NCBI RefSeq assembly: GCF_022819085.1
Contig: NZ_JALHAG010000001.1
Coordinates: 81,102-145,101 of the forward strand
Reading direction: 5' to 3'
Length of the DNA stretch: 64,000 nt
Source: Planococcus ruber
GTDB lineage: Bacteria > Bacillota > Bacilli > Bacillales_A > Planococcaceae
The position numbers and the translations under genes were made by a program. A model generated the notes under the pieces. It was not told where the DNA came from. It saw only the letters and a list, made by a program, of their open reading frames with translations, and made no database searches. This document shows, piece by piece, positions 10,242-20,894 of the stretch (positions are counted from its first letter, which is position 1; every line of letters starts with the position of its first letter).

Positions 10242-11207
10242 ATGCTGAAATATACGATTAGAAGGTTGCTTGGAATGATACCTATGCTCATCCTGATATC
10301 CATTGTGGTATTTACTTTAGCGAAATTGATGCCGGGAGATTCCTTGAGCGGCGAAATCGATCCACTCAATACGAATCCGGAATACATAGCAGAAATGAGA
10401 GAAAAATTAGGGTATAACGAACCGCTTCCTGTTCAATATTTCGACTGGATTACCGGTTTTCTGCAAGGCGATTTCGGAAAATCGACGCGCTTTAAAGTTC
10501 CGGTAGCAGATGTGATTATCGAGAAAATCCCCAATACGCTGTTTCTTGGGGTCATGTCCTTGCTCATAACCTATATTCTTGCATTTCTAATGGGCATGTA
10601 TTCAGGGCGTAAACCGTATACAATCGGAGACAATGCGATAGCTGGAGTGAATTATATCATGCTCGCAATTCCTTCCTTTGTCGCAGCTGTATTTGCTATA
10701 TATTTTTTCTCCTTCCATTTAAATTGGTTCCCATTCGGAGGATCTGTCGATATTTTAGTAGAGGAAGGTACGCTCGACTACTGGTTCAGCCGGCTTCATC
10801 ATGTCTTACTGCCTGCCCTAGTTTTAGGAGCAATGAGTACCGCTTCATATACCCAGTTCTTGCGCAATGATATTATTGAAAATTCCCGAAAAGATTTTGT
10901 GCGCACAGCGCGTGCAAAAGGGACGCCGCTCAAGAAAATTTACAATGTCCATATTTTAAGAAATTCTATTATTCCATTAGTTACCTTTTTAGGCTTTGAT
11001 TTTGCTGCACTTATCGGCGGCGCAATCATTACTGAAACCATTTTCACATATCCGGGCATTGGCCAGCTTTTCCTTGATTCAGTTACCAGCAGGGATTATC
11101 CGACCTTAATGGCCTTAACAATGCTTTTGTCGTTCTTGACACTTGCTGGGAATTTAATCGCAGACATCTTATACGGAATCGTGGATCCACGAATCCGTCT
11201 GGACTAA
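10242..11207 (+). CDS. appB: Oligopeptide ABC transporter permease AppB
   Basis: Integral membrane permease subunit of 321 residues with about six hydrophobic helices. The N terminus YTIRRLLGMIPMLILISIVVF is the typical OppB/DppB first helix. The EAA-loop region DFVRTARAKGTPLKKI docks the ATPase, and the C terminus DILYGIVDPRIRLD is the family ending. ATG 10242 follows AAGGAGAG. It pairs with AppC and lies 12 bases upstream of it. Confidence 0.93.
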   Translation: MLKYTIRRLLGMIPMLILISIVVFTLAKLMPGDSLSGEIDPLNTNPEYIAEMREKLGYNEPLPVQYFDWITGFLQGDFGKSTRFKVPVADVIIEKIPNTLFLGVMSLLITYILAFLMGMYSGRKPYTIGDNAIAGVNYIMLAIPSFVAAVFAIYFFSFHLNWFPFGGSVDILVEEGTLDYWFSRLHHVLLPALVLGAMSTASYTQFLRNDIIENSRKDFVRTARAKGTPLKKIYNVHILRNSIIPLVTFLGFDFAALIGGAIITETIFTYPGIGQLFLDSVTSRDYPTLMALTMLLSFLTLAGNLIADILYGIVDPRIRLD

Positions 11208-11219
11208 GGAGGAGCAATT

Positions 11220-12137
11220 ATGGCATCAACTACTACCATCTCACAGCAAAAGAAGCCGGAAAGAAGCTTGTCTCCCTGGCAGATTGCCAGAAAGAAATTT
11301 TTGCGGAATAAACTAGCCATGGCTAGCAGCATTTTCATCCTACTCGTCACCATTATGTCTTTATCTGCACCATTCGTAGCGAATTTTTTATCGCCGCTCC
11401 CAGATGTTACAAAAGTAAATATTGGATCGATGAACATTCAGCCGAACGGGGAGCATTTGCTTGGAACCGATAAGAGCGGGAGGGACGTCCTGACAAGATT
11501 ATTTTACGGGGGGCGCATTTCCTTATTGGTCGGTTTTAGCGCGACTCTGATCGTAGTGACGTTAGGAACGCTCGTCGGTTCAATTGCCGGATTTTTCGGC
11601 GGCATGGTAGACAATATCCTGATGCGTTTTACGGATTTCGTTTTGAACTTCCCATTTTTGGTATTTGTTATCGTTTTAAATACGATTTTATATGGCATAG
11701 TAGACGGCCTATGGGTGCTGATTTTAGTGATTGGCGTCTTGAGCTGGGGCGGGGTTGCGCGGCTGGTGCGAAGCAAAGTTCTCGCTGAGAAGGAGAATGA
11801 ATACATTTTGGCGGCGTTGTCCATTGGCTGTTCGCCATGGAAAGTCATCCGGAAGCACTTGCTGCCGAACGTCATGTCAACCATCATCGTGCAGGCCACT
11901 TTGATCTTTGCCAGCATGATTGTTGCGGAAGCCGCATTGAGCTATTTAGGATTCGGGGTTCCGCAAGCCACCCCAAGTTGGGGCAACATGCTGTCCTCGG
12001 CAAATGAACCTGACGTATTGCAAGGTAAACCATGGATTTGGATGCCGCCGGCTTTCATTATCACATTGACGATTCTATCCATCAATTTTATCGGTGAAGG
12101 ATTGAAAGATGCCCTTAACCCCAAATCACTTCGTTAA
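11220..12137 (+). CDS. appC: Oligopeptide ABC transporter permease AppC
   Basis: Second permease subunit, 305 residues with about six helices. The periplasmic-type loop carries the conserved HLLGTDKSGRDVLTRLFYGG segment of the OppC family, and the ATPase-docking loop reads ENEYILAALSIGCSPWKVI. It ends NPKSLR like other DppC/OppC proteins. AAGGAGG precedes the start. It is the last app gene and is followed by a terminator. Confidence 0.93.
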   Translation: MASTTTISQQKKPERSLSPWQIARKKFLRNKLAMASSIFILLVTIMSLSAPFVANFLSPLPDVTKVNIGSMNIQPNGEHLLGTDKSGRDVLTRLFYGGRISLLVGFSATLIVVTLGTLVGSIAGFFGGMVDNILMRFTDFVLNFPFLVFVIVLNTILYGIVDGLWVLILVIGVLSWGGVARLVRSKVLAEKENEYILAALSIGCSPWKVIRKHLLPNVMSTIIVQATLIFASMIVAEAALSYLGFGVPQATPSWGNMLSSANEPDVLQGKPWIWMPPAFIITLTILSINFIGEGLKDALNPKSLR

Positions 12138-12141
12138 AAGC

Positions 12142-12172
12142 AAGAGCCGCCTCCAATGTGGCTCTTTTTTTT
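12142..12172 (+). terminator. Terminator of the app operon
   Basis: A 9-bp stem with one G-T pair (AAGAGCCGC with GTGGCTCTT) followed by a run of eight T. The next gene therefore needs its own promoter. Confidence 0.85.
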
Positions 12173-12290
12173 ATAGAATAAAAAGCGATAAGTCAAATTA
12201 TTAATATTTATCAAAATAAAGTGCAAAAGTATAATAGAAGAGTTATAATTAAAAAAATCAATCTTTTCGGAAAAATAAGGAGGCATTCCC

Positions 12291-13988
12291 GTGTTCACCA
12301 AGAAAAGACCGATCTTACTTATTTTCATGCTGGTGATAAGTGGATTTTTAGCAGCTTGTGGCGGCAATGGAGGAAGTGATGAGGGCAGACAGAATAATGA
12401 AGGCGGTACGGGCGGAGGATCAGGAGAACCTGATGCGGAACAAGTATTGAATTTAATTGAAAGCGCTGAAATTCCAACAATGGATTCGGCTTTAGCGGAA
12501 GACGCAGTAGCCTTCAATATCTTGAACAATGTCAATGAAGGATTGTTTCGGTTGAATCAGGAAAATATGGCTGAACCGGCTCTCGCTGAAAGCGAACCTG
12601 AAATCAGCGAAGATGGTTTGACGTATACCTTTACCTTGCGTGAGGCTAATTGGTCGGATGGAACACCAGTTACTGCAAATGACTTTGTATTTGCTTGGCA
12701 ACGGGCGATCGACCCTGCAACCGGCTCACCATACGGGCCTTATATGATGGCAGGAACCATCAAAAATGCAGAAGCGATTGCAGCTGGTGAAATGGACAAA
12801 GCCGAACTGGGAGTAGAAGCGACTGATGATAAAACGTTAGTTGTAACCCTTGAACGTCCGGTGCCTTACTTTATGTCATTGATGGCATTTGGCACTTTCT
12901 ATCCTCAGAACGAAGCTTTTGTAACAGGCCAGGGAGATGCATATGCGTCCAACTCCGATAATGTGCTGTACAACGGACCGTTTATGCTGACGAACTGGGA
13001 CGGAACGGGGCTAACCTGGTCAATGGAAAAGAATCCGGAATATTGGGATGCAGAGACGGTTCAGCTTCAAACCATCAATGTGGACGTAATTAAAGAACCG
13101 AGCACAGCTGTGAATCTCTATACATCAGGAGAAAAAGACCGGGCTGGATTGTCAGGAGAATTCGCAATGCAATATGCAGAAGATCCGGAAGTTGTGACGG
13201 AACTCGAACCAAGCATCTTCTACTTGAAATTTAATCAGGAACGGAATGGGGAAGAGACGCCGCTCGCCAATGAAAACATCCGAAGAGCCATATCGATGGC
13301 TTTCAATAAGCAGGATTTAGTGGATGTCGTGCTGGCTAACTGGTCCTTGCCTGCGAACTATCTCGTACCGACAGAATTCACGTTCAATGAAAATAACGAA
13401 GATTTCCGAGACATCAACGGAGACATGAATGAATTCAATGCAGAAGAGGCGAAGCAATATTGGGAAACCGGATTGCAAGAACTTGGTGTCAGTGAAGTGA
13501 CCTTGGATTATTTAGGAGACGACACCGAGACGTCAAAAAAATTAAATGAATACATGAAAGCCCAGCTTGAAGAAAATCTTGTAGGCTTAACGATTGAAAT
13601 TAATACCGTCCCGTTCAGTGTTCGCCTAGAACGGGATGAAGCACAAGATTACGACATTCAAAATTCCGGTTGGGGTCCGGACTATCAAGATCCGATGACA
13701 TTCATCGACTTGTTCGTAACCGATTCCCCTCAAAACAAAATGTCCTATTCAAATGCTGAGTTTGATGAGTTGGTCAATGCAGCGAAAGGAGAGCTGGCTC
13801 AAGACCTTGAAGGACGATGGGAAGCAATGGCGCAAGCTGAACAGATTCTGATAGAAGAAGATGCGGCAATCGCACCGATCTATCAGCGCGGCCGGATGTC
13901 CTTGCAGAAACCGTATGTCAAAGACATCATCTCGCATCCGTTTGGAGGAGACTACAGCTATAAATGGGCGTACATCTCTGGGAAATAA
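12291..13988 (+). CDS. Orphan OppA-type oligopeptide-binding lipoprotein
   Basis: A 565-residue SBP_bac_5 lipoprotein (lipobox FLAACGG, then a Gly/Glu/Asn linker) that starts with GTG 12291 after AAGGAGG. By eye it is the same at most positions as the OppA at 15971 (identical stretches include NNVNEGLFRLNQEN and HPFGGDYSYKWAYISGK), so the two are recent paralogs. It has no permease or ATPase genes of its own and is bracketed by terminators, so it probably feeds the Opp or App membrane complex with different peptides. Unlike oppA it does not show the strongly biased codon choice of a highly expressed gene. A weak CodY-like sequence (12262-12276) lies before it. Confidence 0.9.
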   Translation: MFTKKRPILLIFMLVISGFLAACGGNGGSDEGRQNNEGGTGGGSGEPDAEQVLNLIESAEIPTMDSALAEDAVAFNILNNVNEGLFRLNQENMAEPALAESEPEISEDGLTYTFTLREANWSDGTPVTANDFVFAWQRAIDPATGSPYGPYMMAGTIKNAEAIAAGEMDKAELGVEATDDKTLVVTLERPVPYFMSLMAFGTFYPQNEAFVTGQGDAYASNSDNVLYNGPFMLTNWDGTGLTWSMEKNPEYWDAETVQLQTINVDVIKEPSTAVNLYTSGEKDRAGLSGEFAMQYAEDPEVVTELEPSIFYLKFNQERNGEETPLANENIRRAISMAFNKQDLVDVVLANWSLPANYLVPTEFTFNENNEDFRDINGDMNEFNAEEAKQYWETGLQELGVSEVTLDYLGDDTETSKKLNEYMKAQLEENLVGLTIEINTVPFSVRLERDEAQDYDIQNSGWGPDYQDPMTFIDLFVTDSPQNKMSYSNAEFDELVNAAKGELAQDLEGRWEAMAQAEQILIEEDAAIAPIYQRGRMSLQKPYVKDIISHPFGGDYSYKWAYISGK

Positions 13989-14041
13989 GAAAAGCGGAAG
14001 CGGCCCGTTAGCCCCGAAAGGCATAAGGCGCTTCACGCAGG
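13989..14041 (+). repeat. Possible remnant of a dispersed intergenic repeat
   Basis: Directly after the stop codon is a GC-rich stretch beginning AAAAGCGGAAGCGGCCCG and continuing with GCCCCGAAAGGCATAAGGC. It looks unlike the surrounding AT-rich spacers and resembles intergenic repeat families I recall from Bacillales genomes. No second copy is present in this window, so the call rests on composition and memory only. Confidence 0.35.
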
Positions 14042-14053
14042 AAATCCTGAAAA

Positions 14054-14090
14054 AATGAAAGAGGCTGCAAAATGCAGCCTCTTTCATTCT

Positions 14091-14092
<2 letters not shown>
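14054..14092. terminator. Bidirectional terminator between the orphan oppA paralog and trpS
   Basis: A perfect 16-bp stem (14054-14069 with 14073-14088) flanked by A-rich and T-rich runs ends both converging transcripts. Confidence 0.92.
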
Positions 14093-15353
<1,261 letters not shown>

Positions 15354-15383
15354 AGTATAATACAAAAAACTTTTTTTGTGCAA
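15354..15383 (-). promoter_or_regulatory. Promoter of the trpS T-box transcript
   Basis: On the minus strand, -35 TTGCAC (15378-15383) and -10 TATACT (15354-15359) are 18 bases apart, just upstream of the T-box stem I. Confidence 0.75.
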
Positions 15384-15386
15384 CGG

Positions 15387-15728
15387 TTAAAGTTCATAAA
15401 TCAATAAGGAAATCACCATAAAGAGCAATGTCACGCCGCCGATGATCAATAGTGGTGTAGCCGACAGCGAGAAAATTTCGGAAGGGGCCCGCATTTCATC
15501 ATCTTCGAGAGTGGATCTGACTTTGAAGAATTTCCGCATACTGAGTGTAAAGATATCGAAAACTCCTGTCCTGATGACAAACACCCATAAACCGATAAAA
15601 ACCAGGACCCCTCCAAAAATAAACGAATTATTTATATAAGAAAGCAGGGAGAAAGGCTCGCTTCGAATGAGCATGGTCAGTAAAATTAGCACCTGCACAA
15701 CAATGACACTTATCACCAATTTTTTCAT
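15387..15728 (-). CDS. Three-helix membrane protein, DUF3899-like
   Basis: A 113-residue protein with three hydrophobic segments: about 3-21 (VISVIVVQVLILLTML), 36-56 (SFIFGGVLVFIGLWVFVI) and 91-111 (PLLIIGGVTLLFMVISLLI). The middle part FDIFTLSMRKFF is followed by a charged loop. This pattern fits the DUF3899 family, often found next to trpS in Bacillales. The name is a moderate-confidence recall. It starts at ATG 15728 after a TTGAGGTG ribosome site and lies just upstream of the trpS promoter. Function unknown. Confidence 0.75.
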   Translation of the reverse strand: MKKLVISVIVVQVLILLTMLIRSEPFSLLSYINNSFIFGGVLVFIGLWVFVIRTGVFDIFTLSMRKFFKVRSTLEDDEMRAPSEIFSLSATPLLIIGGVTLLFMVISLLIYEL

Positions 15729-15920
15729 TTTTGCACCTCAATTCTTATTAATTGTAGAAGAACTTAAAAAAAAAATCAAAAAAATAATGAAAATAATTCC
15801 ACCTCGAAAATGCTGATAACTTCAATAATCACGGCTTTTTGTGTAATAATGTTGAAACACAATTGTTACAAAAGTGTAAATACTTTTAAAAAAAGTACTG
15901 TACAAGAAAAAAAGATTATG

Positions 15921-15954
15921 TATAATAAACAGTGTACCAATTTTTCAGAAAATT
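15921..15954 (+). promoter_or_regulatory. oppA promoter with CodY-type box
   Basis: A -10 TATAAT lies at 15921-15926; the -35 is weak. Between the predicted transcription start and the ribosome site is ATTTTTCAGAAAATT (15940-15954), 14 of 15 matches to the CodY consensus AATTTTCWGAAAATT. CodY represses peptide uptake genes when GTP and branched-chain amino acids are plentiful, so a downstream roadblock is plausible. Confidence 0.65.
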
Positions 15955-15970
15955 TAAGGGGGTCACCTAA

Positions 15971-17680
15971 GTGAAGAACAGCAAGTTATTTTGGCTACTT
16001 AGCCTTGTTTTAGTTCTTAGCGCTTTCCTAGCTGCATGTGGCGGCGGGGATGACGATAAAGCTGAAACACCAGAGACAGACGGCGACGATAAAGCAGCCG
16101 GAGAAGAACCAGCAGGAGAACCAGATGCTGAACAAGTACTTAACTTGATGGAAGGTGCAGAAATCCCAACAATGGATTCATCATTGGCTGAGGATGCCGT
16201 TGCTTTCAACATCATGAACAACGTTAACGAAGGTTTATTCCGTTTAAACCAAGAAAACGTTGCTGAACCTGCTCTTGCAGAAGCTGAACCAGAAGTCAGC
16301 GAAGATGGATTAACTTACACTTTCAAATTACGTGATGCTAAATGGTCTAACGGCGAACCAGTAACTGCTAACGATTTCGTATTCTCTTGGCAGCGTGCGA
16401 TCGACCCTGCGACTGGATCACCTTACGGCCCATACATGATGGCTGGTACGATTAAAAACGCTGAAGCAATTGCTGCAGGCGAAATGGACAAAGCTGAATT
16501 GGGAGTTAAAGCTGTTGACGAGAAAACTCTAGAAGTTACTCTTGAGCGCCCTACTCCATACTTCATGTCACTAATGGCTTTCGGAACTTTCTACCCATTA
16601 AACGAAGCTTTCGTTACTGAAAAAGGCGATGCTTACGCTTCTAACTCAGATAACTTGCTTTACAACGGTCCATTCATGTTAACAAACTGGGATGGCACTG
16701 GCTTGACTTGGTCTATGGAGAAAAACCCTGAGTACTGGGATGCAGAAACAGTTAAACTTGAAACAATCAACGTAGACGTTGTTAAAGAAACTAGCACTGC
16801 AATCAACCTTTACACTTCAGGCGAAAAAGACCGTACAGGTCTATCTGGTGAATTCGCAATGCAATATGCTGAAGATCCAGAAGTTGTAAGAGAACTAGAA
16901 CCAACTGTGTTCTACTTGAAATTTAACCAAGAGCGCAATGGAGAACAAACTCCACTTGCAAACGTAAATATCCGTAAAGCGATTTCTATGGCTTTCAACA
17001 AACAAGATCTAGTTGATGTAGTATTAGCAAACGGTTCATTGCCAGCTAACTACCTAGTACCAACTGAATTCACATTCGACGAAAACAACGCGGACTTCCG
17101 TGAAGTTAACGGCGACATGAACGAATTCAATGCTGAAGAAGCGAAGAAATTCTGGGCAACTGGAATGGAAGAGCTTGGCTTGACTGAAGTTACACTTGAA
17201 ATGCTTGGTGGAGATTCAGAGCTTGCTAAGAAAATGGACGAGTACATGAAATCTCAACTTGAAGAAAACCTTGAAGGTTTGACTCTTGAGCTTAAAGCTG
17301 TTCCTTTCGGAGTTCGCTTAGAGCTTGATGAAGCACAAGACTATGATATCCAAAACTCTGGTTGGGGCCCTGACTATCAGGATCCAATGACATTCATTGA
17401 CCTATTCGTAACAGGATCTGCTCAAAACAAAATGTCTTACTCTAACGAAGAATTCGATACTTTAGTTGATCAAGCGAAAGGCGAATTGGCTCAAGATCTT
17501 GCTGGTCGCTGGGAAGCTATGGCTAAAGCAGAACAAATCTTGATCGAAGAAGATGCTGCAATCGCACCAATTTACCAACGCGGTTTGATGTCTCTTCAAA
17601 AACCTTACGTGCATGACATTATCTCTCACCCATTCGGCGGAGATTACAGCTACAAATGGGCTTACATTTCAGGTAAATAA
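15971..17680 (+). CDS. oppA: Oligopeptide-binding lipoprotein OppA
   Basis: A 569-residue SBP_bac_5 lipoprotein starting at GTG 15971 after AAGGGGG. It has lipobox FLAACGG near residue 24, an acidic Asp/Glu/Ala linker to about residue 50, then the peptide-binding domain. It is closely similar to the orphan paralog at 12291. Its codons are unlike those of its neighbours: AAC, TTC, TAC, GAA, GCT and ACT dominate, the pattern of a very abundant protein. It heads the oppABCDF operon and is followed by a long hairpin before oppB. Confidence 0.94.
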   Translation: MKNSKLFWLLSLVLVLSAFLAACGGGDDDKAETPETDGDDKAAGEEPAGEPDAEQVLNLMEGAEIPTMDSSLAEDAVAFNIMNNVNEGLFRLNQENVAEPALAEAEPEVSEDGLTYTFKLRDAKWSNGEPVTANDFVFSWQRAIDPATGSPYGPYMMAGTIKNAEAIAAGEMDKAELGVKAVDEKTLEVTLERPTPYFMSLMAFGTFYPLNEAFVTEKGDAYASNSDNLLYNGPFMLTNWDGTGLTWSMEKNPEYWDAETVKLETINVDVVKETSTAINLYTSGEKDRTGLSGEFAMQYAEDPEVVRELEPTVFYLKFNQERNGEQTPLANVNIRKAISMAFNKQDLVDVVLANGSLPANYLVPTEFTFDENNADFREVNGDMNEFNAEEAKKFWATGMEELGLTEVTLEMLGGDSELAKKMDEYMKSQLEENLEGLTLELKAVPFGVRLELDEAQDYDIQNSGWGPDYQDPMTFIDLFVTGSAQNKMSYSNEEFDTLVDQAKGELAQDLAGRWEAMAKAEQILIEEDAAIAPIYQRGLMSLQKPYVHDIISHPFGGDYSYKWAYISGK

Positions 17681-17711
17681 GTTAATTACCCGGCCTCTGT
17701 GAAAAACAAAT

Positions 17712-17758
17712 AGAAAGAGAGTATATCGCTGGTATTTGGACGATATACTCTCTTTTCT
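17712..17758 (+). other. Hairpin in the oppA-oppB spacer (partial terminator or 3'-end stabiliser)
   Basis: A perfect 15-bp stem (AAAGAGAGTATATCG at 17714-17728 with 17741-17755, 12-base loop) is followed by only a short broken T-run. As with the app spacer, it should let most transcripts end or be trimmed after oppA while some read into oppBCDF. Confidence 0.75.
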
Positions 17759-17870
17759 AATGCAGGCGAATTCACCGAAAATTGACCATTTTCTGCTAAC
17801 TATCGAAAAGAACAAGCCTATCGTCGACGCACATAGCTTGTGAAATAGAATTATTTTTTGGAGGTGCAAC

Positions 17871-18806
17871 ATGGCACGATACATCGGCAAACGATTGATC
17901 TATATGGTGATCACATTGGCATTGATTGCAACATTTACATTTTTCTTAATGAAGATTTTACCAGGTTCCCCTATCGCTTCCGCAGATAAATTATCTCCAG
18001 AACAAAGGGCAGTAGTAGAAGCACGGTATGGTTTAGATGAACCTCTGCCTGTTCAATATTTTGATTATATGTTTGGCTTGTTAAAAGGGGATTTAGGTAT
18101 TTCAATTAACCAATTTAAAGGAGCAAATGTTACAGACCTGATTATTAGCCGTATGGGTCCATCTGCTCAAATTGGTTTCCAAGGTATGGTGCTGGGAACA
18201 ATTCTCGGCATCTTGCTTGGAATGATTGCTGCCTTAAGGCAGAATAGTTGGATAGACTACTCTAGTACGCTTGTTGCGATTATTGGTATTTCCATTCCAT
18301 CGTTTGTATTTGCTTCCTTGCTGCAATACTGGTTCGGTTTGAAACTGGAATGGTTCCCGGTAGCTTTATGGAAAGACGGCTTTATGTCCAGCGTCTTGCC
18401 ATCCATCGCGTTGGCGATGTTCCCGCTTGCAACAGCGGCACGTTTCATCCGTACAGAAATGATTGAAGTTTTAGGTTCTGACTATATCACTTTAGCAAAA
18501 GCAAAAGGTGCCAGCGGTTCAGAAATCGCATTTAAACATGCGATCCGTAACGCATTGATTCCGTTAATTACGGTTCTTGGTCCAATGGCAGTCGGTATTC
18601 TTACTGGTTCTTTAGTAGTCGAGCAAATTTTTGCAATTCCAGGAATCGGGGAGCAGTTTGTAAAATCAATCATGGTGAATGACTTCTCAATCATTATGGG
18701 AACAACGATTTTCTTCTCAGTCTTCCTAATTATCGTTATCTTGATTGTCGATATTTTGTACGGCGTTATCGATCCGCGCATCCGTCTTTCAGGAGGTAAA
18801 AACTAA
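17871..18806 (+). CDS. oppB: Oligopeptide ABC transporter permease OppB
   Basis: A 311-residue permease with about six helices. The N terminus ARYIGKRLIYMVITLALIATF is the OppB type; the ATPase-docking loop is SDYITLAKAKGASGSEI and the end is DILYGVIDPRIRLS. ATG 17871 follows TTGGAGGTG. Its stop overlaps the oppC start by one base (TAATG). Gene order oppABCDF matches B. subtilis, where Opp (Spo0K) also imports signalling peptides for competence and sporulation. Confidence 0.94.
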   Translation: MARYIGKRLIYMVITLALIATFTFFLMKILPGSPIASADKLSPEQRAVVEARYGLDEPLPVQYFDYMFGLLKGDLGISINQFKGANVTDLIISRMGPSAQIGFQGMVLGTILGILLGMIAALRQNSWIDYSSTLVAIIGISIPSFVFASLLQYWFGLKLEWFPVALWKDGFMSSVLPSIALAMFPLATAARFIRTEMIEVLGSDYITLAKAKGASGSEIAFKHAIRNALIPLITVLGPMAVGILTGSLVVEQIFAIPGIGEQFVKSIMVNDFSIIMGTTIFFSVFLIIVILIVDILYGVIDPRIRLSGGKN

Positions 18807-19825
18807 TGACCCAAAATCTAGAAAAACTGCCAAAAGGTTCATTTGAACGCATCACCGTAGACACAAAACAGGCAGAACGCATCACGAAGCCGAGTGTCAG
18901 CTTCTGGCAAGATGCTTGGATGCGCTTAAAGAAAAATAAAGGGGCAATCGTCAGTATCATCCTTTTCGGATTGATTGTCATCATGTCTTTTGTTGGGCCA
19001 ATGATCAGCCCTTATGAGCCAAATGCTCAAACAATCACGCATGCAAACTTGCCGCCCAAGATTCCAGGAATTGAAAAACTGGGGATCATGGATGGAACAG
19101 GTTCTCTTGGCGGCAAAGAAGTCGACTTGTATGATATGAAAAATGTCGAAGTCAATTATTGGTTCGGAACTGATGGGCTTGGTCGTGACATGTTCTCGCG
19201 TGTATGGAAAGGAACGCAAGTATCCCTATTCATCGCATTTGTCGCTGCCGCAATCGACATGTTTATCGGTGTTATTTACGGCGGAATTTCCGGTTATTTC
19301 GGTGGCCGCATTGATGATATCATGCAGCGTGTCGTCGAAATTTTAACAGGTATTCCAAACTTGGTTGTTGTTATTCTCTTCATCTTGATCATGGATCCGG
19401 GGATTCTCGCGATCATTATCGCTTTGACCATCACCGGTTGGACGGGGATGTCACGGGTAGTTCGTGGACAAGTACTGAAATACAAATCCCAGGAATTCGT
19501 TTTGGCTTCCCGCACATTAGGGGCGAGCGATTCCCGCATTATTTGGAAACACTTGATGCCTAACGTGTTAGGCATCATCATCATCAATACGATGTTCACG
19601 ATTCCTGGCGCCATTTTCTTCGAGGCTTTTTTAAGTTTCATTGGACTTGGTCTTCAAGCACCCGATGCATCGCTTGGAACATTGATCAACGATGGTTATA
19701 AATTGCTTCAATACCAGCCGCATATTTTAGCATTCCCGGCTGTCCTATTAAGTATTATCATGATTTGCTTCAACTTGATCGGCGATGGTCTTCGTGATGC
19801 GCTGGATCCGAAGATGAAAGATTAA
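18806..19825 (+). CDS. oppC: Oligopeptide ABC transporter permease OppC
   Basis: A 339-residue permease with about six helices, a cytoplasmic N-terminal tail of about 45 residues, and a large extracytoplasmic loop containing YWFGTDGLGRDMFSRVWKG, the OppC family signature. The docking loop is QEFVLASRTLGASDSRII. AGGAGG at the end of oppB is its ribosome site. Fourteen bases separate it from oppD. Confidence 0.94.
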   Translation: MTQNLEKLPKGSFERITVDTKQAERITKPSVSFWQDAWMRLKKNKGAIVSIILFGLIVIMSFVGPMISPYEPNAQTITHANLPPKIPGIEKLGIMDGTGSLGGKEVDLYDMKNVEVNYWFGTDGLGRDMFSRVWKGTQVSLFIAFVAAAIDMFIGVIYGGISGYFGGRIDDIMQRVVEILTGIPNLVVVILFILIMDPGILAIIIALTITGWTGMSRVVRGQVLKYKSQEFVLASRTLGASDSRIIWKHLMPNVLGIIIINTMFTIPGAIFFEAFLSFIGLGLQAPDASLGTLINDGYKLLQYQPHILAFPAVLLSIIMICFNLIGDGLRDALDPKMKD

Positions 19826-19838
19826 GGAGGAAAGTTAA

Positions 19839-20894
19839 ATGGAGAAAATTTTACAAGTAAAAGACCTCGAGCTTTCCTTTAACACATTTGGTGGGGAAGT
19901 CAAAGCGATCCGAGGCGTTAACTTTGATTTATACAAAGGTGAAACGTTAGCAATTGTAGGAGAATCCGGTTCTGGTAAATCGGTTACGACAAAATCGATC
20001 ATGCGTTTATTGCCTGATCATTCAGCTGAATTTAAAAATGGAGAAATCCTATTTGGCGGCCGTGATCTGACGAAATTGAGCGATAAAGAAATGCAGAAGA
20101 TTCGTGGAAAAGACATTTCGATGATTTTCCAAGATCCAATGACTTCTTTAAACCCGACGATGCCGATTGGCCGTCAAATTACTGAACCGTTATTGAAACA
20201 CCAAAAAATTGGCAAAGAAGAAGCGAAAAAAGTAGCGATCGATTTGCTTCGCCTTGTTGGGATGCCTAAGCCAGAATTGCGGATGAAGCAATATCCGCAC
20301 CAATTCTCAGGCGGTCAGCGCCAGCGTATCGTAATTGCCATCGCCTTAGCCTGCAATCCGCAAATCTTGATTGCGGATGAGCCGACTACGGCACTCGATG
20401 TTACGATCCAAGCGCAGATTCTAGAGCTGATGAAAGACCTTCAGAAAAAAATTGACACATCGATCATTTTCATAACCCATGATTTAGGGGTTGTTGCGAA
20501 TGTAGCTGACCGTGTAGCTGTTATGTACGGCGGCAAGATTGTGGAAATTGGAACAGTGGATGAAATTTTCTATAATCCACAGCATCCATATACATGGGGA
20601 CTATTAAGTTCAATGCCTTCATTGGATACAGAAGAAGCGAAATTATATGCCATTCCAGGAACTCCTCCGGACCTTTTGGATCCGCCTAAAGGAGATGCGT
20701 TTGCACTTCGCAGCGAATATGCATTGCAAATTGATATGGAGCAAAACCCTCCATTCTTTAAAGTCAGCGATACACATTCTGCTGCAACTTGGCTCTTGCA
20801 TCCGGATGCTCCGCAAGTGGATCCTCCTGCGACGGTTATCGAGCGCATGAAGAAATTTCCGGGAAGCCGATATTATGAAGGGGGCGCAATTTGA
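19839..20894 (+). CDS. oppD: Oligopeptide ABC transporter ATPase OppD
   Basis: A 351-residue ATPase with Walker A GESGSGKS near residue 39, signature FSGGQRQRI, Walker [13 protein letters not shown] and switch FITHDLG. Unlike AppD, the C terminus lacks the CxxRCP cysteine cluster: the expected place reads [21 protein letters not shown]. This is known for a subgroup of OppD proteins and suggests no Fe-S cluster here. The TGA stop shares one base with the oppF ATG. Confidence 0.93.
   Translation: MEKILQVKDLELSFNTFGGEVKAIRGVNFDLYKGETLAIVGESGSGKSVTTKSIMRLLPDHSAEFKNGEILFGGRDLTKLSDKEMQKIRGKDISMIFQDPMTSLNPTMPIGRQITEPLLKHQKIGKEEAKKVAIDLLRLVGMPKPELRMKQYPHQFSGGQRQRIVIAIALACNPQILIADEPTTALDVTIQAQILELMKDLQKKIDTSIIFITHDLGVVANVADRVAVMYGGKIVEIGTVDEIFYNPQHPYTWGLLSSMPSLDTEEAKLYAIPGTPPDLLDPPKGDAFALRSEYALQIDMEQNPPFFKVSDTHSAATWLLHPDAPQVDPPATVIERMKKFPGSRYYEGGAI

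Noticed and set aside
12262..12276. CodY-like box before the orphan oppA paralog
   Set aside because: Only about 11 of 15 positions match the consensus, too weak to list as a site.
13861..14058. 65-codon plus-strand frame running from the orphan oppA gene into the repeat-like tail
   Set aside because: Its first two thirds are out of frame within a conserved coding region and no ribosome site is present.
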